Source of the DNA: Janthinobacterium sp. FW305-129
GTDB lineage: Bacteria > Pseudomonadota > Gammaproteobacteria > Burkholderiales > Burkholderiaceae_D
DNA: 64,000 bases
Assembly: GCF_020858115.1 (NCBI RefSeq)
Contig: NZ_JACYMM010000001.1
Span: 186,001 to 250,000, forward strand
Direction: 5' to 3'
Notes under the pieces: model-generated
Told to the model about the DNA's origin: nothing
What the model saw: the letters and a program-made list of their open reading frames with translations, nothing else
Databases searched by the model: none
Translations under genes and position numbers: made by a program
In this document: positions 1 through 8,140 of the stretch, piece after piece
Layout: each line of letters starts with the position of its first letter
Position numbering within the stretch: position 1 is the stretch's first letter

Positions 1-428
1 TCGGTGGCCACCAGGATGTGGCGCACGTGGTATTCCTTGTCGCCCGTCTGTGCCACGAAGCGGTCGTACTCGGCCTTGATTTCAGCGTCGTTGACGGGGT
101 TCTTTTTCAGGTAGTCGCCGACCAGGGCGTTGATGACGATGGCCTGGCGCGCGTTCTCGATTTGCTGCTTGACGGCTGCATCTTTACCGAAACCTTTGTT
201 TTCCGCTTCTTGCATCAGCACTTCACGGCCGATCAAGTCCTTCTTGATCATTTCGCGCAGTTGCGGCGAATCCGGTTGCTGGCCTTGGGCGACGACTTGC
301 TTGACGACTGCATCAACGCGCGACGATGGGATAGGCTTGCCATTAACAACGGCAACATTTTGCGCAAAAACAGGTACCGCGACAACGGCGAGTAGTGCGA
401 TCAGCAAGCGGGCTGGCTTAAAAGTCAT
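1..428 (-). CDS. Periplasmic parvulin-type peptidyl-prolyl cis-trans isomerase, cut by window edge
   Basis: Only the first 142 codons are present; the gene runs off the left edge. Residues 1-22 form a signal peptide (MTFKPARLLIALL... ending PVFA, then QN), so the product is exported. Residues 25-130 resemble the helical SurA/PpiC N-terminal chaperone region (NVAVVNGKPIP, then charged helices). The parvulin domain begins at about residue 133 (HVRHILVAT, with the family's conserved His134). Such proteins isomerise prolyl bonds and help fold outer-membrane proteins. It lies downstream of bolA on the same strand, an order common in betaproteobacteria. The catalytic remainder of the domain is not visible, so the exact subfamily is open. 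Confidence 0.9.
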   Translation of the reverse strand, partial: MTFKPARLLIALLAVVAVPVFAQNVAVVNGKPIPSSRVDAVVKQVVAQGQQPDSPQLREMIKKDLIGREVLMQEAENKGFGKDAAVKQQIENARQAIVINALVGDYLKKNPVNDAEIKAEYDRFVAQTGDKEYHVRHILVAT

Positions 429-512
429 TATTAAATCCTGTTAGGGAAAGTTTCGTAAAAAACGCATGGGAAGAAATCCATCACATGGCTCGGGTACGCC
501 AAAACGCCATCC

Positions 513-800
513 TTACACTACTTCGGACGGCGCCAGGGCCACAATCGCCAATGCATGTATCTCATTATGCATCATATCGTGCACGGAATCATACACCAGT
601 CGATGGCGCATGACGAGCCTGAGCCCCTCAAATCGGCTAGAAATAATGCGTAGATTGTAATGGCCTCCGCCCGAGGCGGCGCCCGCATGGCCCCGGTGGC
701 GCGCCGAGTCGTCTTCCAGCACGCATTCCAGAGGGGAAAGTGCCGTTTCCAGGCGGGTACGAATGCGCTGCATGCGCGTTGTCGTGTCGTTCGTCATCAT
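513..800 (-). CDS. bolA: BolA family protein
   Basis: A 95-residue protein of the BolA/YrbA class, the usual size for the family. After a basic N-terminus (MQRIRTRLETAL) comes the class II KH-like fold, with SGGGHYNLRIISSRFEG where BolA proteins carry the conserved loop and strand, and HRLVYD...MHNEIHALAI near the C-terminus, including the conserved His in the HALAI segment used with monothiol glutaredoxin to hold an Fe-S cluster. Likely role: Fe-S trafficking or stress and morphology control in the cytoplasm. The start overlaps the yciB stop by 4 bases, indicating translational coupling. Confidence 0.9.
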   Translation of the reverse strand: MMTNDTTTRMQRIRTRLETALSPLECVLEDDSARHRGHAGAASGGGHYNLRIISSRFEGLRLVMRHRLVYDSVHDMMHNEIHALAIVALAPSEVV

Positions 801-1426
801 GCGTCTTCCTTGATATGTTTTGCCAGGAACAGGGTTTGCGCCACGATAAAGGCAAAGAAAATGCCCGTCGCGCCGAATGCTTTAAAACTGACCCAGGCGG
901 CCATGTCGCCCTTGTACAGCACGAAGGCGACGAACAGATTCAGCGCGCCGATGGCGCCAAAGAAGATGATCCATGCGGCCAGCAACTGGTTCCAGACGGC
1001 ATCGGGCAATTGCACTTGCGCTTCCATGGTCTTGCGGATCAGGTTTTTCTTGAAGCCCACGTGGGCGATCAAGAGGGCCAGGCCGGACAGCCAGTAGATC
1101 AGGGTCGGCTTCCATTTCAGGAAGAAATCGTCATGCAGGTAGATGCTGGCGCCGCCGAACACGACAAAGATGAACAGCGACAGCCACAGCATGCCGTCCA
1201 CCTTGCGCCCGCGCAACAGCAGATAGCTGACCTGGCAAGCCGTGGCGACGATGCCGACGAGGGTGGCGAGTATCCACGGCGCCTGGTCAGCCTTGATCAG
1301 GCCGCCTGACACGAAGCCGGACAAATATTGCTGCACGAAATCGTGCGTGGCCGCTTCATACATGCCGCCCAGCTTGAAGGCGGCGAAGAAGGCGATCAGG
1401 GGGAAGAGGTCGAATAGAAATTTCAT
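797..1426 (-). CDS. yciB: YciB / IspZ-type inner membrane septation protein A
   Basis: A 209-residue integral membrane protein of the YciB family, required for normal septation and envelope integrity in enterobacteria. Hydrophobic segments are visible at about residues 3-20 (FLFDLFPLIAFFAAF), 50-72, 78-96, 110-130, 150-170 and 180-200, matching the family's multi-span topology, and MKFLFDLFPLIAFF at the start is typical. The length is normal. It is first in a yciB-bolA-isomerase run on the minus strand, with the bolA ATG embedded in its stop region. The catalytic activity of the family is not established. Confidence 0.93.
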   Translation of the reverse strand: MKFLFDLFPLIAFFAAFKLGGMYEAATHDFVQQYLSGFVSGGLIKADQAPWILATLVGIVATACQVSYLLLRGRKVDGMLWLSLFIFVVFGGASIYLHDDFFLKWKPTLIYWLSGLALLIAHVGFKKNLIRKTMEAQVQLPDAVWNQLLAAWIIFFGAIGALNLFVAFVLYKGDMAAWVSFKAFGATGIFFAFIVAQTLFLAKHIKEDA

Positions 1427-1509
1427 GGCGAGACTTTACACTGGTCTTATTAAAATCATCTTAGGAATGGCTTAGGAGCAACCGAGTTGCTCCCAGGCGA
1501 TCCTGTGTC

Positions 1510-1911
1510 TCACGGCTGCGGGTCGAAGCGCAAGGATGCCGAATTGATGCAATAGCGCAATCCGGTGGGTGGCGGGCCGTCCGGGAAGACGTGGCCCAGA
1601 TGGGCGTCGCAGACGGCGCAGACGATTTCCGTGCGCACCATGCCGTAGCTGCGGTCGACGATTTCCGTGACATTCGCCGGGTCCAGCGCCTGGAAATAGC
1701 TGGGCCAGCCGCAGCCGGAATCGAACTTCGTGTCCGAGGCGAACAGGGGCGTGTTGCAGCAGACGCAGGTGTAGACGCCGTGTTCGTGGTGGTCCCAGAA
1801 CTTGCCCGTGAACGCGCGTTCCGTGGCCGCGTGGCGCGTGACTTCGTATTGCATCGAGTCGAGCATGGCGCGCCATTCGGCGTCGGTTTTCTTGACTTTA
1901 TTCGTGGTCAT
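1510..1911 (-). CDS. msrB: Peptide methionine (R)-S-oxide reductase MsrB
   Basis: A 133-residue single-domain MsrB that reduces the R epimer of methionine sulfoxide, repairing oxidised proteins in the cytoplasm. Visible hallmarks are the structural zinc cysteines C49/C52 (YTCVCC) and C98/C101 (VCAVC), the substrate-binding [11 protein letters not shown] segment, [10 protein letters not shown], and the catalytic C121 in [11 protein letters not shown]. No N-terminal export signal is seen. The start lies 9 bases after the selO stop, so the two probably form one transcript with an oxidative-stress theme. Confidence 0.97.
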   Translation of the reverse strand: MTTNKVKKTDAEWRAMLDSMQYEVTRHAATERAFTGKFWDHHEHGVYTCVCCNTPLFASDTKFDSGCGWPSYFQALDPANVTEIVDRSYGMVRTEIVCAVCDAHLGHVFPDGPPPTGLRYCINSASLRFDPQP

Positions 1912-1920
1912 AATGACTCC

Positions 1921-3546
1921 TTAGGATGAGCAGCTGACTTCAAGGTGGCTGGCCCAGTCGGGCGGCAGGGCCGCATAGTGCTGGTGTTCGGGCTGTTCGT
2001 CAAATGGCTTTTGCAGTATTTCCAGCAATGTCGCCACTTCCGTGTAGTCCTGCTGCTGGGCTTTCTCGATGGCCACCTGCGCCAGATAGTTGCGCAGCAC
2101 GTATTTCGGGTTGACCTGGTTCATGGCCGTCTGGCGCACGGCATCGGCGCTGTTTTCCGCCATCAGGCGCGCGCGGTATTGCGCGGCCCACGTATCAAAG
2201 GCGGGGCGGTCGATGAACATGTCGCGCAGCGCCGTGTCGTGTTCGGGCGCCGCTACCTGCAGTGTAGACAAGGCGCGGAAGAAATTCGTGAAATCCACGT
2301 GATTGGCTTGCATCAGCGCAAACATGCTGTCGAACAGGGCCGTATCGTCGTCCTGGCTCGTCTGCAAGCCCAGCTTGGCGCGCAGCAAGCTATTCATCTT
2401 CTCCGCAAAGGCGGGTTGGTAGCTGTCCAGCGCCGCCTGCGCCAGTTCCACTTCGCCGATCAGCGGCAGCAGGGCCTGGCCCAGCGCGTAGCAGTTCCAG
2501 TGGCCCACCTGCGGCTGGTTCGCATACGAGTAGCGTCCCTGCTGGTCCGTATGGTTGCAGATGTGTTCGGCGTCGAACGCTTCCATGAAGCCGAAGGGGC
2601 CGTAATCGAGCGTCAGGCCCAGGATGGACATATTGTCCGTGTTCATGACGCCATGCATGAAGCCGACGGCTTGCCACTGCGCAATCATGTGCGCCGTGCG
2701 CACGCACACTTCGGCCAGCAAGGCCTGGTATGGATTTGCTGCAGCGCGCAAAGCGGGATAGAAGCCGTCGATCACGTAATCGGCGAGGATTTTCAGCTCG
2801 TCCGGCTTCTTGCGGTAAAACCAGTGCTCGAACGAGCCGAAGCGCACGAACGTGGGCGCCATGCGCGTCACGACGGCCGCCGTTTCCACCGTTTCGCGCA
2901 TGATGCCTTGCTGCGAACCCATGATGGCCAGCGCGCGCGAGGTGGGAATGCCCAGCGCGGCCATGGCTTCCGAGCACAGGAATTCGCGGATGGACGAGCG
3001 CAGCACGGCGCGCCCGTCGCCCATGCGCGAATACGGCGTGGCGCCGGCGCCTTTCAGCTGCAGCTCCATCGGACCGTTTGCCGTGGCGATATCGCCCAGC
3101 AAGATGGCGCGGCCATCGCCCAGCTGGCCGGCCCAGACGCCGAACTGGTGGCCCGAATACACGGCCGACAGGGGAATCGAGCGCTCGGCCACGGCATTGC
3201 CGGCCAGCAGCGCCACAAAGCCGGGCTCGGCCAGGCGCGCCGCATCGAGGCCGATCAGGCTTGCCGCCGGCGCGCTGGCCGCGACAAAGTAGGGCGCGGA
3301 CAGGGGCGTGGGCATCAAGCGCGTATAGAACGCGGGCGGCAAGGCCGCAAAGGCATTATCCAGTGGTAAGGTAGTAGCGCTGATGGCAATTCCATTCAAG
3401 GTAGGTGCGCTGGCAGATGGCGCCAGCCTGGAATGCGATTTTACCGCACGGCGCCAAGGCGTGCGGCGGGCGCCCATGCGGCTGGAAACGGAATCAAAAA
3501 TTCCATGCTGCACCGCAATATCGAAATGCGTTGACGATTTCCGCAC
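1921..3546 (-). CDS. selO: Protein adenylyltransferase SelO (YdiU family)
   Basis: A pseudokinase-fold enzyme that transfers AMP from ATP to protein Ser/Thr/Tyr residues. The frame gives 541 codons. Family signatures are clear: [17 protein letters not shown], the ATP-site region [35 protein letters not shown], and the [20 protein letters not shown] metal-binding loop. The C-terminus is CSS, a Cys where animal SelO has selenocysteine. The start is uncertain: the first 40-50 residues are basic and low-complexity, and homologues normally begin shortly before [18 protein letters not shown], so translation may start internally (for example near 3480). It is probably cotranscribed with msrB and diverges from the acyl-CoA ligase. 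Confidence 0.93.
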   Translation of the reverse strand: MRKSSTHFDIAVQHGIFDSVSSRMGARRTPWRRAVKSHSRLAPSASAPTLNGIAISATTLPLDNAFAALPPAFYTRLMPTPLSAPYFVAASAPAASLIGLDAARLAEPGFVALLAGNAVAERSIPLSAVYSGHQFGVWAGQLGDGRAILLGDIATANGPMELQLKGAGATPYSRMGDGRAVLRSSIREFLCSEAMAALGIPTSRALAIMGSQQGIMRETVETAAVVTRMAPTFVRFGSFEHWFYRKKPDELKILADYVIDGFYPALRAAANPYQALLAEVCVRTAHMIAQWQAVGFMHGVMNTDNMSILGLTLDYGPFGFMEAFDAEHICNHTDQQGRYSYANQPQVGHWNCYALGQALLPLIGEVELAQAALDSYQPAFAEKMNSLLRAKLGLQTSQDDDTALFDSMFALMQANHVDFTNFFRALSTLQVAAPEHDTALRDMFIDRPAFDTWAAQYRARLMAENSADAVRQTAMNQVNPKYVLRNYLAQVAIEKAQQQDYTEVATLLEILQKPFDEQPEHQHYAALPPDWASHLEVSCSS

Positions 3547-3613
3547 GACCGTACGAAACTAGGAAAAATCTTTAGATTCCAACAATAACCGAGTATCCAC
3601 CCCAGGAGACACG

Positions 3614-5266
3614 ATGTCGGCATTTCCCTTGAGTCCAGTGATGGGCCAGATGATGAATCAGCCCCTGCTGATTTCCAGCATTATCGAGTTTGCAGCGCGT
3701 CATTATGGCGGCAGCGAAATCATTTCGCGGCGGGTGGAAGGCGATATGCACCGCTACACCTACCGCGATTGCCACCAGCGCGCGCGCCGGCTGGCCAATG
3801 CCTTGCATGGCCTCGGCGTCGGCATGGGCGACCGGGTCGCCACCCTGGCCTGGAATGGCTACCGCCACCTGGAAGCCTATTATGCCGTGTCCGGCTCGGG
3901 CGCGGTCTTGCACACGATTAACCCGCGCCTGTTTCCCGACCAGATCGCCTATATTTCCAATCACGCCGAAGACCAGGTCTTGCTGTTCGATCTGACCTTT
4001 TTGCCCGTGGTGGAAAAAATCGCCGCCGACTGCACGTTTGTGCGCCATTTCGTCCTGATGTGCGACCGCGACCGCATGCCCGCCAGCAGCACCATTCCCG
4101 ACCTGCTGTGCTATGAAGACTTGATCGCCACGCATTCCGACGACTACGCATGGCCCCTGTTCGACGAGAACTCGGCCGCTACCCTGTGCTATACGTCGGG
4201 CACGACGGGCAACCCCAAGGGCGCCCTGTATTCGCACCGCTCGACCGTGCTGCACGCGTACGCGTCGGCCATGCCCAGCGCCCTGAACGTGCGTGCCTCC
4301 GATACCGTGCTGCCCGTCGTGCCCATGTTCCACGTGAATGCCTGGGGCTTGCCGTATTCCGTGCCCCTGTCCGGCGCGCGCATGGTGTTCCCCGGCGCGG
4401 CGCTGGACGGCAAGTCGCTGTATGAATTGTTCGAGGCGGAAAAAGTGACGTTCTCGGCCGGCGTGCCCACCGTCTGGCTGGGCTTGCTGAACCATGCCTT
4501 GCAGAATGACTTGAAATTCTCCTCCTTCCGCCGCACGGTGATCGGCGGCGCCGCGTGTCCGCCGGCCATGATGGATACCCTGATCGACAAGTTCGACATC
4601 GAGGTCATCCACGCCTGGGGCATGACGGAAATGTCGCCGCTGGGCACGGCGGGCGGCTTGCAGACCAAGCACCTGGACTTGCCGAAGGAAGAACAGCGCA
4701 AGATCCTGCAAAAGCAGGGCCATGCGATCTACGGCGTGGACATGAAGATCGTCGATGACGATGGCAAGGAATTGCCGTGGGATGGCGTGGCGTATGGCCA
4801 TTTGCTGGTGAAAGGGCCGTGGATCATCTCGTCGTACTACAAGAACGAGGGCGGCGAGGCGCTGCAGGACGGCTGGTTCCCCACGGGCGACGTGGCCACC
4901 ATCGACGCGGACGGCTACATGCAGATCACGGACCGCAGCAAGGACGTGATCAAGTCGGGCGGCGAATGGATCGGCACCATCGACCTGGAAAACCTGGCCA
5001 TGGCGCACCCGGCCGTGCTGCAGGCGGCCTGCATCGGCGTGTTCCACCCGAAATGGGACGAGCGTCCCGTGCTCGTGGTGGTGCTGCGCCCCGGCATGAC
5101 GGTCACGCGCGACGCCTTGCTGCAGTTTTTCGAAGGCAAGATCGCCAAGTGGTGGACGCCCGATGACGTGCTGTTCATCGACGCCTTGCCCATGGGCGCC
5201 ACGGGCAAGATCCAGAAGAACAAGCTGCGCGAGCAGTTCAAGGGGCACCAGCTGCCAGGCATGTAA
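3614..5266 (+). CDS. Fatty-acid / acyl-CoA ligase (AMP-forming), AlkK/DmdB-like
   Basis: A 550-residue ANL-superfamily enzyme that activates a carboxylate as an acyl-AMP and transfers it to CoA. The P-loop-like motif YTSGTTGNPKG is at about residue 195, the WGMTEMSPLG adenine motif near 335, and the hinge and C-terminal motifs TGDVATIDADGYM, DRSKDVIKSGGEW and TGKIQKNKLR follow. Length and motif set match the medium/long-chain ligases and methylthiopropionyl-CoA ligases; substrate cannot be read from sequence. The motif after GGEW is IGTIDLEN where many relatives have ISSIDLEN, a mild deviation. A good ribosome site (CAGGAGACACG) fixes the ATG. It likely feeds the beta-oxidation enzymes encoded further right. 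Confidence 0.92.
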   Translation: MSAFPLSPVMGQMMNQPLLISSIIEFAARHYGGSEIISRRVEGDMHRYTYRDCHQRARRLANALHGLGVGMGDRVATLAWNGYRHLEAYYAVSGSGAVLHTINPRLFPDQIAYISNHAEDQVLLFDLTFLPVVEKIAADCTFVRHFVLMCDRDRMPASSTIPDLLCYEDLIATHSDDYAWPLFDENSAATLCYTSGTTGNPKGALYSHRSTVLHAYASAMPSALNVRASDTVLPVVPMFHVNAWGLPYSVPLSGARMVFPGAALDGKSLYELFEAEKVTFSAGVPTVWLGLLNHALQNDLKFSSFRRTVIGGAACPPAMMDTLIDKFDIEVIHAWGMTEMSPLGTAGGLQTKHLDLPKEEQRKILQKQGHAIYGVDMKIVDDDGKELPWDGVAYGHLLVKGPWIISSYYKNEGGEALQDGWFPTGDVATIDADGYMQITDRSKDVIKSGGEWIGTIDLENLAMAHPAVLQAACIGVFHPKWDERPVLVVVLRPGMTVTRDALLQFFEGKIAKWWTPDDVLFIDALPMGATGKIQKNKLREQFKGHQLPGM

Positions 5267-5272
5267 AGCGGC

Positions 5273-6799
5273 CTAGGCAGCTTGCGGCAGCGCCGACCCC
5301 AGCTTTTCCAGCAGATGATCGCACTGGAAGACGGACAGGGTCTGGCGCTGCGCCTCCGTGCCGATGTCGATCATTTCATCCATTTCGCTGCGCAGATCGT
5401 CATGTTCTCCCGTGCGGATGATTTGCGGCGCCGCAAAGCGCTGGCTGTCGGAAATGGTCATGATGTTATCGACATGGTCGACGAGGAAGCCGTAGCGTTC
5501 GGCGCCCCGTTCCACGATCAGGATCTTGCCGCTGCTGGCGTCCGGCAGCGCCGGCATCGCATACAGCTGGCGCAGGTCGATGATGCTGATCATTTGCTGG
5601 CGCAGGTTCAGCATGCCGAGCATGCAGGCCGGCATGCCCGGCGGCGTCGTGATGGCGCCGCTGAAGTCGATGATTTCGCGCACTTTCCCGATTTCCACGG
5701 CGAACGGGGTTTCTACCGTGAATGTGATGTACACGCGGCGCTGCGCCTTGCGCGTGGCGGCGCTGGCCGTTTCCGTGTCGGCCGGGTACAGGCGCGCGTG
5801 GCCGTCGCGCATTTCGACGATTTCCGCCTGCGACAGGATTTCCTTGTGGTCCAGGAAAATGATGTCGCCCAGGCCTTCTTTGGTGATGCAGCCGGCAAAC
5901 ATGGCGGCGCGCGCCTTGCTCAGCAGGGGAATCGGCAGCACCTCGTCGCCAAAGAAATGCACGATGCTGTCGACGGAATCGACGAGGAAGCCCACGGTCG
6001 TGTCGCCCAGGCGCACGACGATGATGCGCTGATCCACGGTGGCCTCCCTGGCCTCCGTGTGCGCTTGCAGCAGGGCGCCGAAATCGACGACGGCCACCTG
6101 GCTGCCGCGAAAATGCATGCGGCCCAGGCATAGTGCGCTATTCAGCAGGGAACTGTGCAGTTCCGGCACCTTGATGATTTCCTGGATGGCCAGCATTTCA
6201 AAGGCGAACGTGGCGCCGGCCGCATGGAAGCTGACGCACTGCCGGCGTTCGCTTTGCGCATGGTAGCGGGCCGTGCTCAGTTTGGCGCCCGTCGCCTGCA
6301 GGGCCAGCACATGGGGTACGTTTTCGATGCGCAGCAGGGCGTGCGGGTCGAGCACTTGCAGCAGGCGCGCGCCGCCATCGAGCAAAATCGTGCCGGCGAT
6401 GACGGCGTGGCTGTCGCCGGCCGCGTACTGCAGGGCGCTGCGGGCGCTGGCGGGCACGCGCAGGATCTCGCCCGTATCCTGGAAGACGATGCCGACCAGC
6501 ACTTGCTGGAAGTCGAGGATGGCGATCTTGTCCGTGGCCACGGCGCGCGGCGCGTCGGCGCGGAACAGCCGGCCCAGGTTGACGACCGGTATGACGCTGC
6601 CGCGCAAGGTGAACATGCCTTCCAGATACGCGGGCGACAGGGGCAGGGCCGTGACTTTCGCCGGGTAATTGACGACTTCGCGGATGCAGCTGGCGGGCAG
6701 GGCGAATTCATCCTCGCCCAGGTGGAAGGAGCCGAACAGTTCGGTGGCCGTGTCGCTTGCGCCCTGCGCTTGCAAGCCCGTCGCTTCATGCATATCCAT
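5273..6799 (-). CDS. Triple CheW-domain chemotaxis coupling protein
   Basis: A 508-residue protein made of three consecutive CheW-like domains and nothing else: about 20-165 (LFGSFHLGEDEFALPASCIREVV...), 185-340 (CVSFHAAGATFAFEMLAIQEII...) and 352-495 (VYITFTVETPFAVEIGKVREII...). Each repeats the CheW pattern of an opening strand, a leucine/proline loop, a GxxxLRG-like turn (GMFTLRGSVIPVVNLG, GRMHFRGSQVAVVDFG, GMLNLRQQMISIIDLR) and a closing VD.V strand. Normal CheW is one domain of about 160 residues that links receptors to CheA. The gene overlaps the cheD stop by 14 bases and ends the MCP-cheR-cheD operon. Three domains suggest a scaffold joining several receptors or kinases; this is inference. 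Confidence 0.9.
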   Translation of the reverse strand: MDMHEATGLQAQGASDTATELFGSFHLGEDEFALPASCIREVVNYPAKVTALPLSPAYLEGMFTLRGSVIPVVNLGRLFRADAPRAVATDKIAILDFQQVLVGIVFQDTGEILRVPASARSALQYAAGDSHAVIAGTILLDGGARLLQVLDPHALLRIENVPHVLALQATGAKLSTARYHAQSERRQCVSFHAAGATFAFEMLAIQEIIKVPELHSSLLNSALCLGRMHFRGSQVAVVDFGALLQAHTEAREATVDQRIIVVRLGDTTVGFLVDSVDSIVHFFGDEVLPIPLLSKARAAMFAGCITKEGLGDIIFLDHKEILSQAEIVEMRDGHARLYPADTETASAATRKAQRRVYITFTVETPFAVEIGKVREIIDFSGAITTPPGMPACMLGMLNLRQQMISIIDLRQLYAMPALPDASSGKILIVERGAERYGFLVDHVDNIMTISDSQRFAAPQIIRTGEHDDLRSEMDEMIDIGTEAQRQTLSVFQCDHLLEKLGSALPQAA

Positions 6800-7316
6800 A
6801 TGCGCCTTCCTTGCGTGGTATCAATTCGGGTGGCGCCACCACCTCGGTGACGGCATAGCTGTGCCGGGCGCAATCGATCAGCAACTGGCGCCCGTGGCGG
6901 CCGCCCAGCGCGCAAAAACCGACGTGCAAGCCGCACTGGGCCAGGTATTTTTGCGCCGCTTCCGCGTTTTGCCGGCCCACCTGCAGGCGGCCATGCACGT
7001 GGGCGGGGCCGAACATGCTGGCGCCGCCCGCCAGCACCACCTCGATATCGGCGTAATCGGCCTGGCGCACGCCCATCAGGCGCAGCAGCGAAGGCACGGC
7101 CTGGCTCACATAGCGCGCCCCCAGGCTGCTGTCGGCGCCCGGCGCTTCCGGCAGCAGGCAGTGGGCCAGGCCGCAACAGGGGCCATTCTTCCAGATGAAG
7201 CCGATGCCGATGCAGGAGCCCAGCAGCGCTTGCAGTTGTTGCCCCGGCGTGCCCACGCTAAGTTGCCCCATGCCAACATGGTGCAGCGGCAGGCCATGTT
7301 CGATGATGATGCTCAT
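6786..7316 (-). CDS. cheD: Chemoreceptor glutamine deamidase CheD
   Basis: A 176-residue CheD, which deamidates glutamines on chemoreceptors. The catalytic Cys lies in ALLGSCIGIGF and the catalytic His in GLAHCLLPEA, followed by the AGGASMFGP and VGRQNAEAAQKYL segments of the family. The length is typical. It overlaps cheR upstream by 4 bases and the CheW-repeat gene downstream by 14, so the three are translationally coupled. Together with CheR it would set the modification state of the MCP encoded first in the operon, although that MCP lacks membrane spans. Confidence 0.93.
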   Translation of the reverse strand: MSIIIEHGLPLHHVGMGQLSVGTPGQQLQALLGSCIGIGFIWKNGPCCGLAHCLLPEAPGADSSLGARYVSQAVPSLLRLMGVRQADYADIEVVLAGGASMFGPAHVHGRLQVGRQNAEAAQKYLAQCGLHVGFCALGGRHGRQLLIDCARHSYAVTEVVAPPELIPRKEGAYGYA

Positions 7317-8137
7317 GCGCTGCCCGCCTTGTAAATCATGGGAAATTCGAATTGATAGCCGGTACCGAGCCGGGCGATGGTTTCCGACTCGCCCAGGATC
7401 AGCCGTCCTTCATCCTTGAGGCTCAGGCGCGCCTGGCGCAGCACGGTTTCCTGGTGCTCGGCGTCGAAATAAATCAGCACGTTGCGCAGGAACACCAGGT
7501 CGAATTGCCGCGCCGGGCGCAGCGCTTCGAGCAGATTGTGCTGCGCAAAGCTCACGTGCTGCCGCAGCTCGTCGTTGACCTGGACGCCATACGGCGCGGG
7601 CGAGAAATATTTGCGCAGCAAGTCCGGGTGCGACAATCGGATGCGCTCGACGGAGCGGCCGCTGTACTGGCCGGCCTTCGCCGCACCGAGGATCTGCTGC
7701 GAAATGTCGCTGGCCAGGATCTGGTAGCGGAAGGCGGGCGCCTGCAGCCTGAATTGCTCGCACAGCATGGCGATCGAATACAGTTCCTCGCCGCTGGCGG
7801 CGGCCGCTGACCAGATGGCGAGGCAGCCATCGGGATGGGCGCGCGCCCAGGCGGGCAGGTAGCGGTCGCGGAAGTAATCCCAGACCTGCGGCGTGCGGAA
7901 GAACAGGGTGTCGTTGGTGGTCACCAGGTCGATGAAATGGGCCACCTCGTCGTGGTCGCTGGCCACGCGGTCCAGGTAAGCCTGGTAGCTGTGCAGGGAC
8001 AGCGCCTGCAGCCGTGGCTGCAAGCGCCGTTCCAGCAAGACGCTCTTGCGCGCCGTCATGGCGATGCCCGTATGCTGGCGCACCAGCGCGATCAGGGTCA
8101 TCAGCACCTCGGGCGTCAAGGTGGCCGCGTGGCTCAT
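7313..8137 (-). CDS. cheR: CheR-type chemotaxis protein methyltransferase
   Basis: A 274-residue S-adenosylmethionine-dependent methyltransferase that esterifies receptor glutamates. The N-terminal helical domain covers about 1-75 (TTNDTLFFRTPQVWDYF) and the Rossmann catalytic domain about 90-270, with motif I IWSAAAASGEELYSIAM, ILASDISQQIL, and FDLVFLRNVLIYFD. Motif I differs from the usual SAACSTGEEPYS: the Cys and Thr are replaced by Ala and Ala/Ser, though the GEE is kept. It follows the MCP gene by 3 bases and overlaps cheD by 4. No CheB methylesterase is encoded nearby. Confidence 0.92.
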   Translation of the reverse strand: MSHAATLTPEVLMTLIALVRQHTGIAMTARKSVLLERRLQPRLQALSLHSYQAYLDRVASDHDEVAHFIDLVTTNDTLFFRTPQVWDYFRDRYLPAWARAHPDGCLAIWSAAAASGEELYSIAMLCEQFRLQAPAFRYQILASDISQQILGAAKAGQYSGRSVERIRLSHPDLLRKYFSPAPYGVQVNDELRQHVSFAQHNLLEALRPARQFDLVFLRNVLIYFDAEHQETVLRQARLSLKDEGRLILGESETIARLGTGYQFEFPMIYKAGSA

Positions 8138-8140
8138 GGC

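Noticed and set aside
1945-3369. Long plus-strand frame opposite selO
   Set aside because: No recognisable domain and biased composition; SelO on the other strand is unambiguous.
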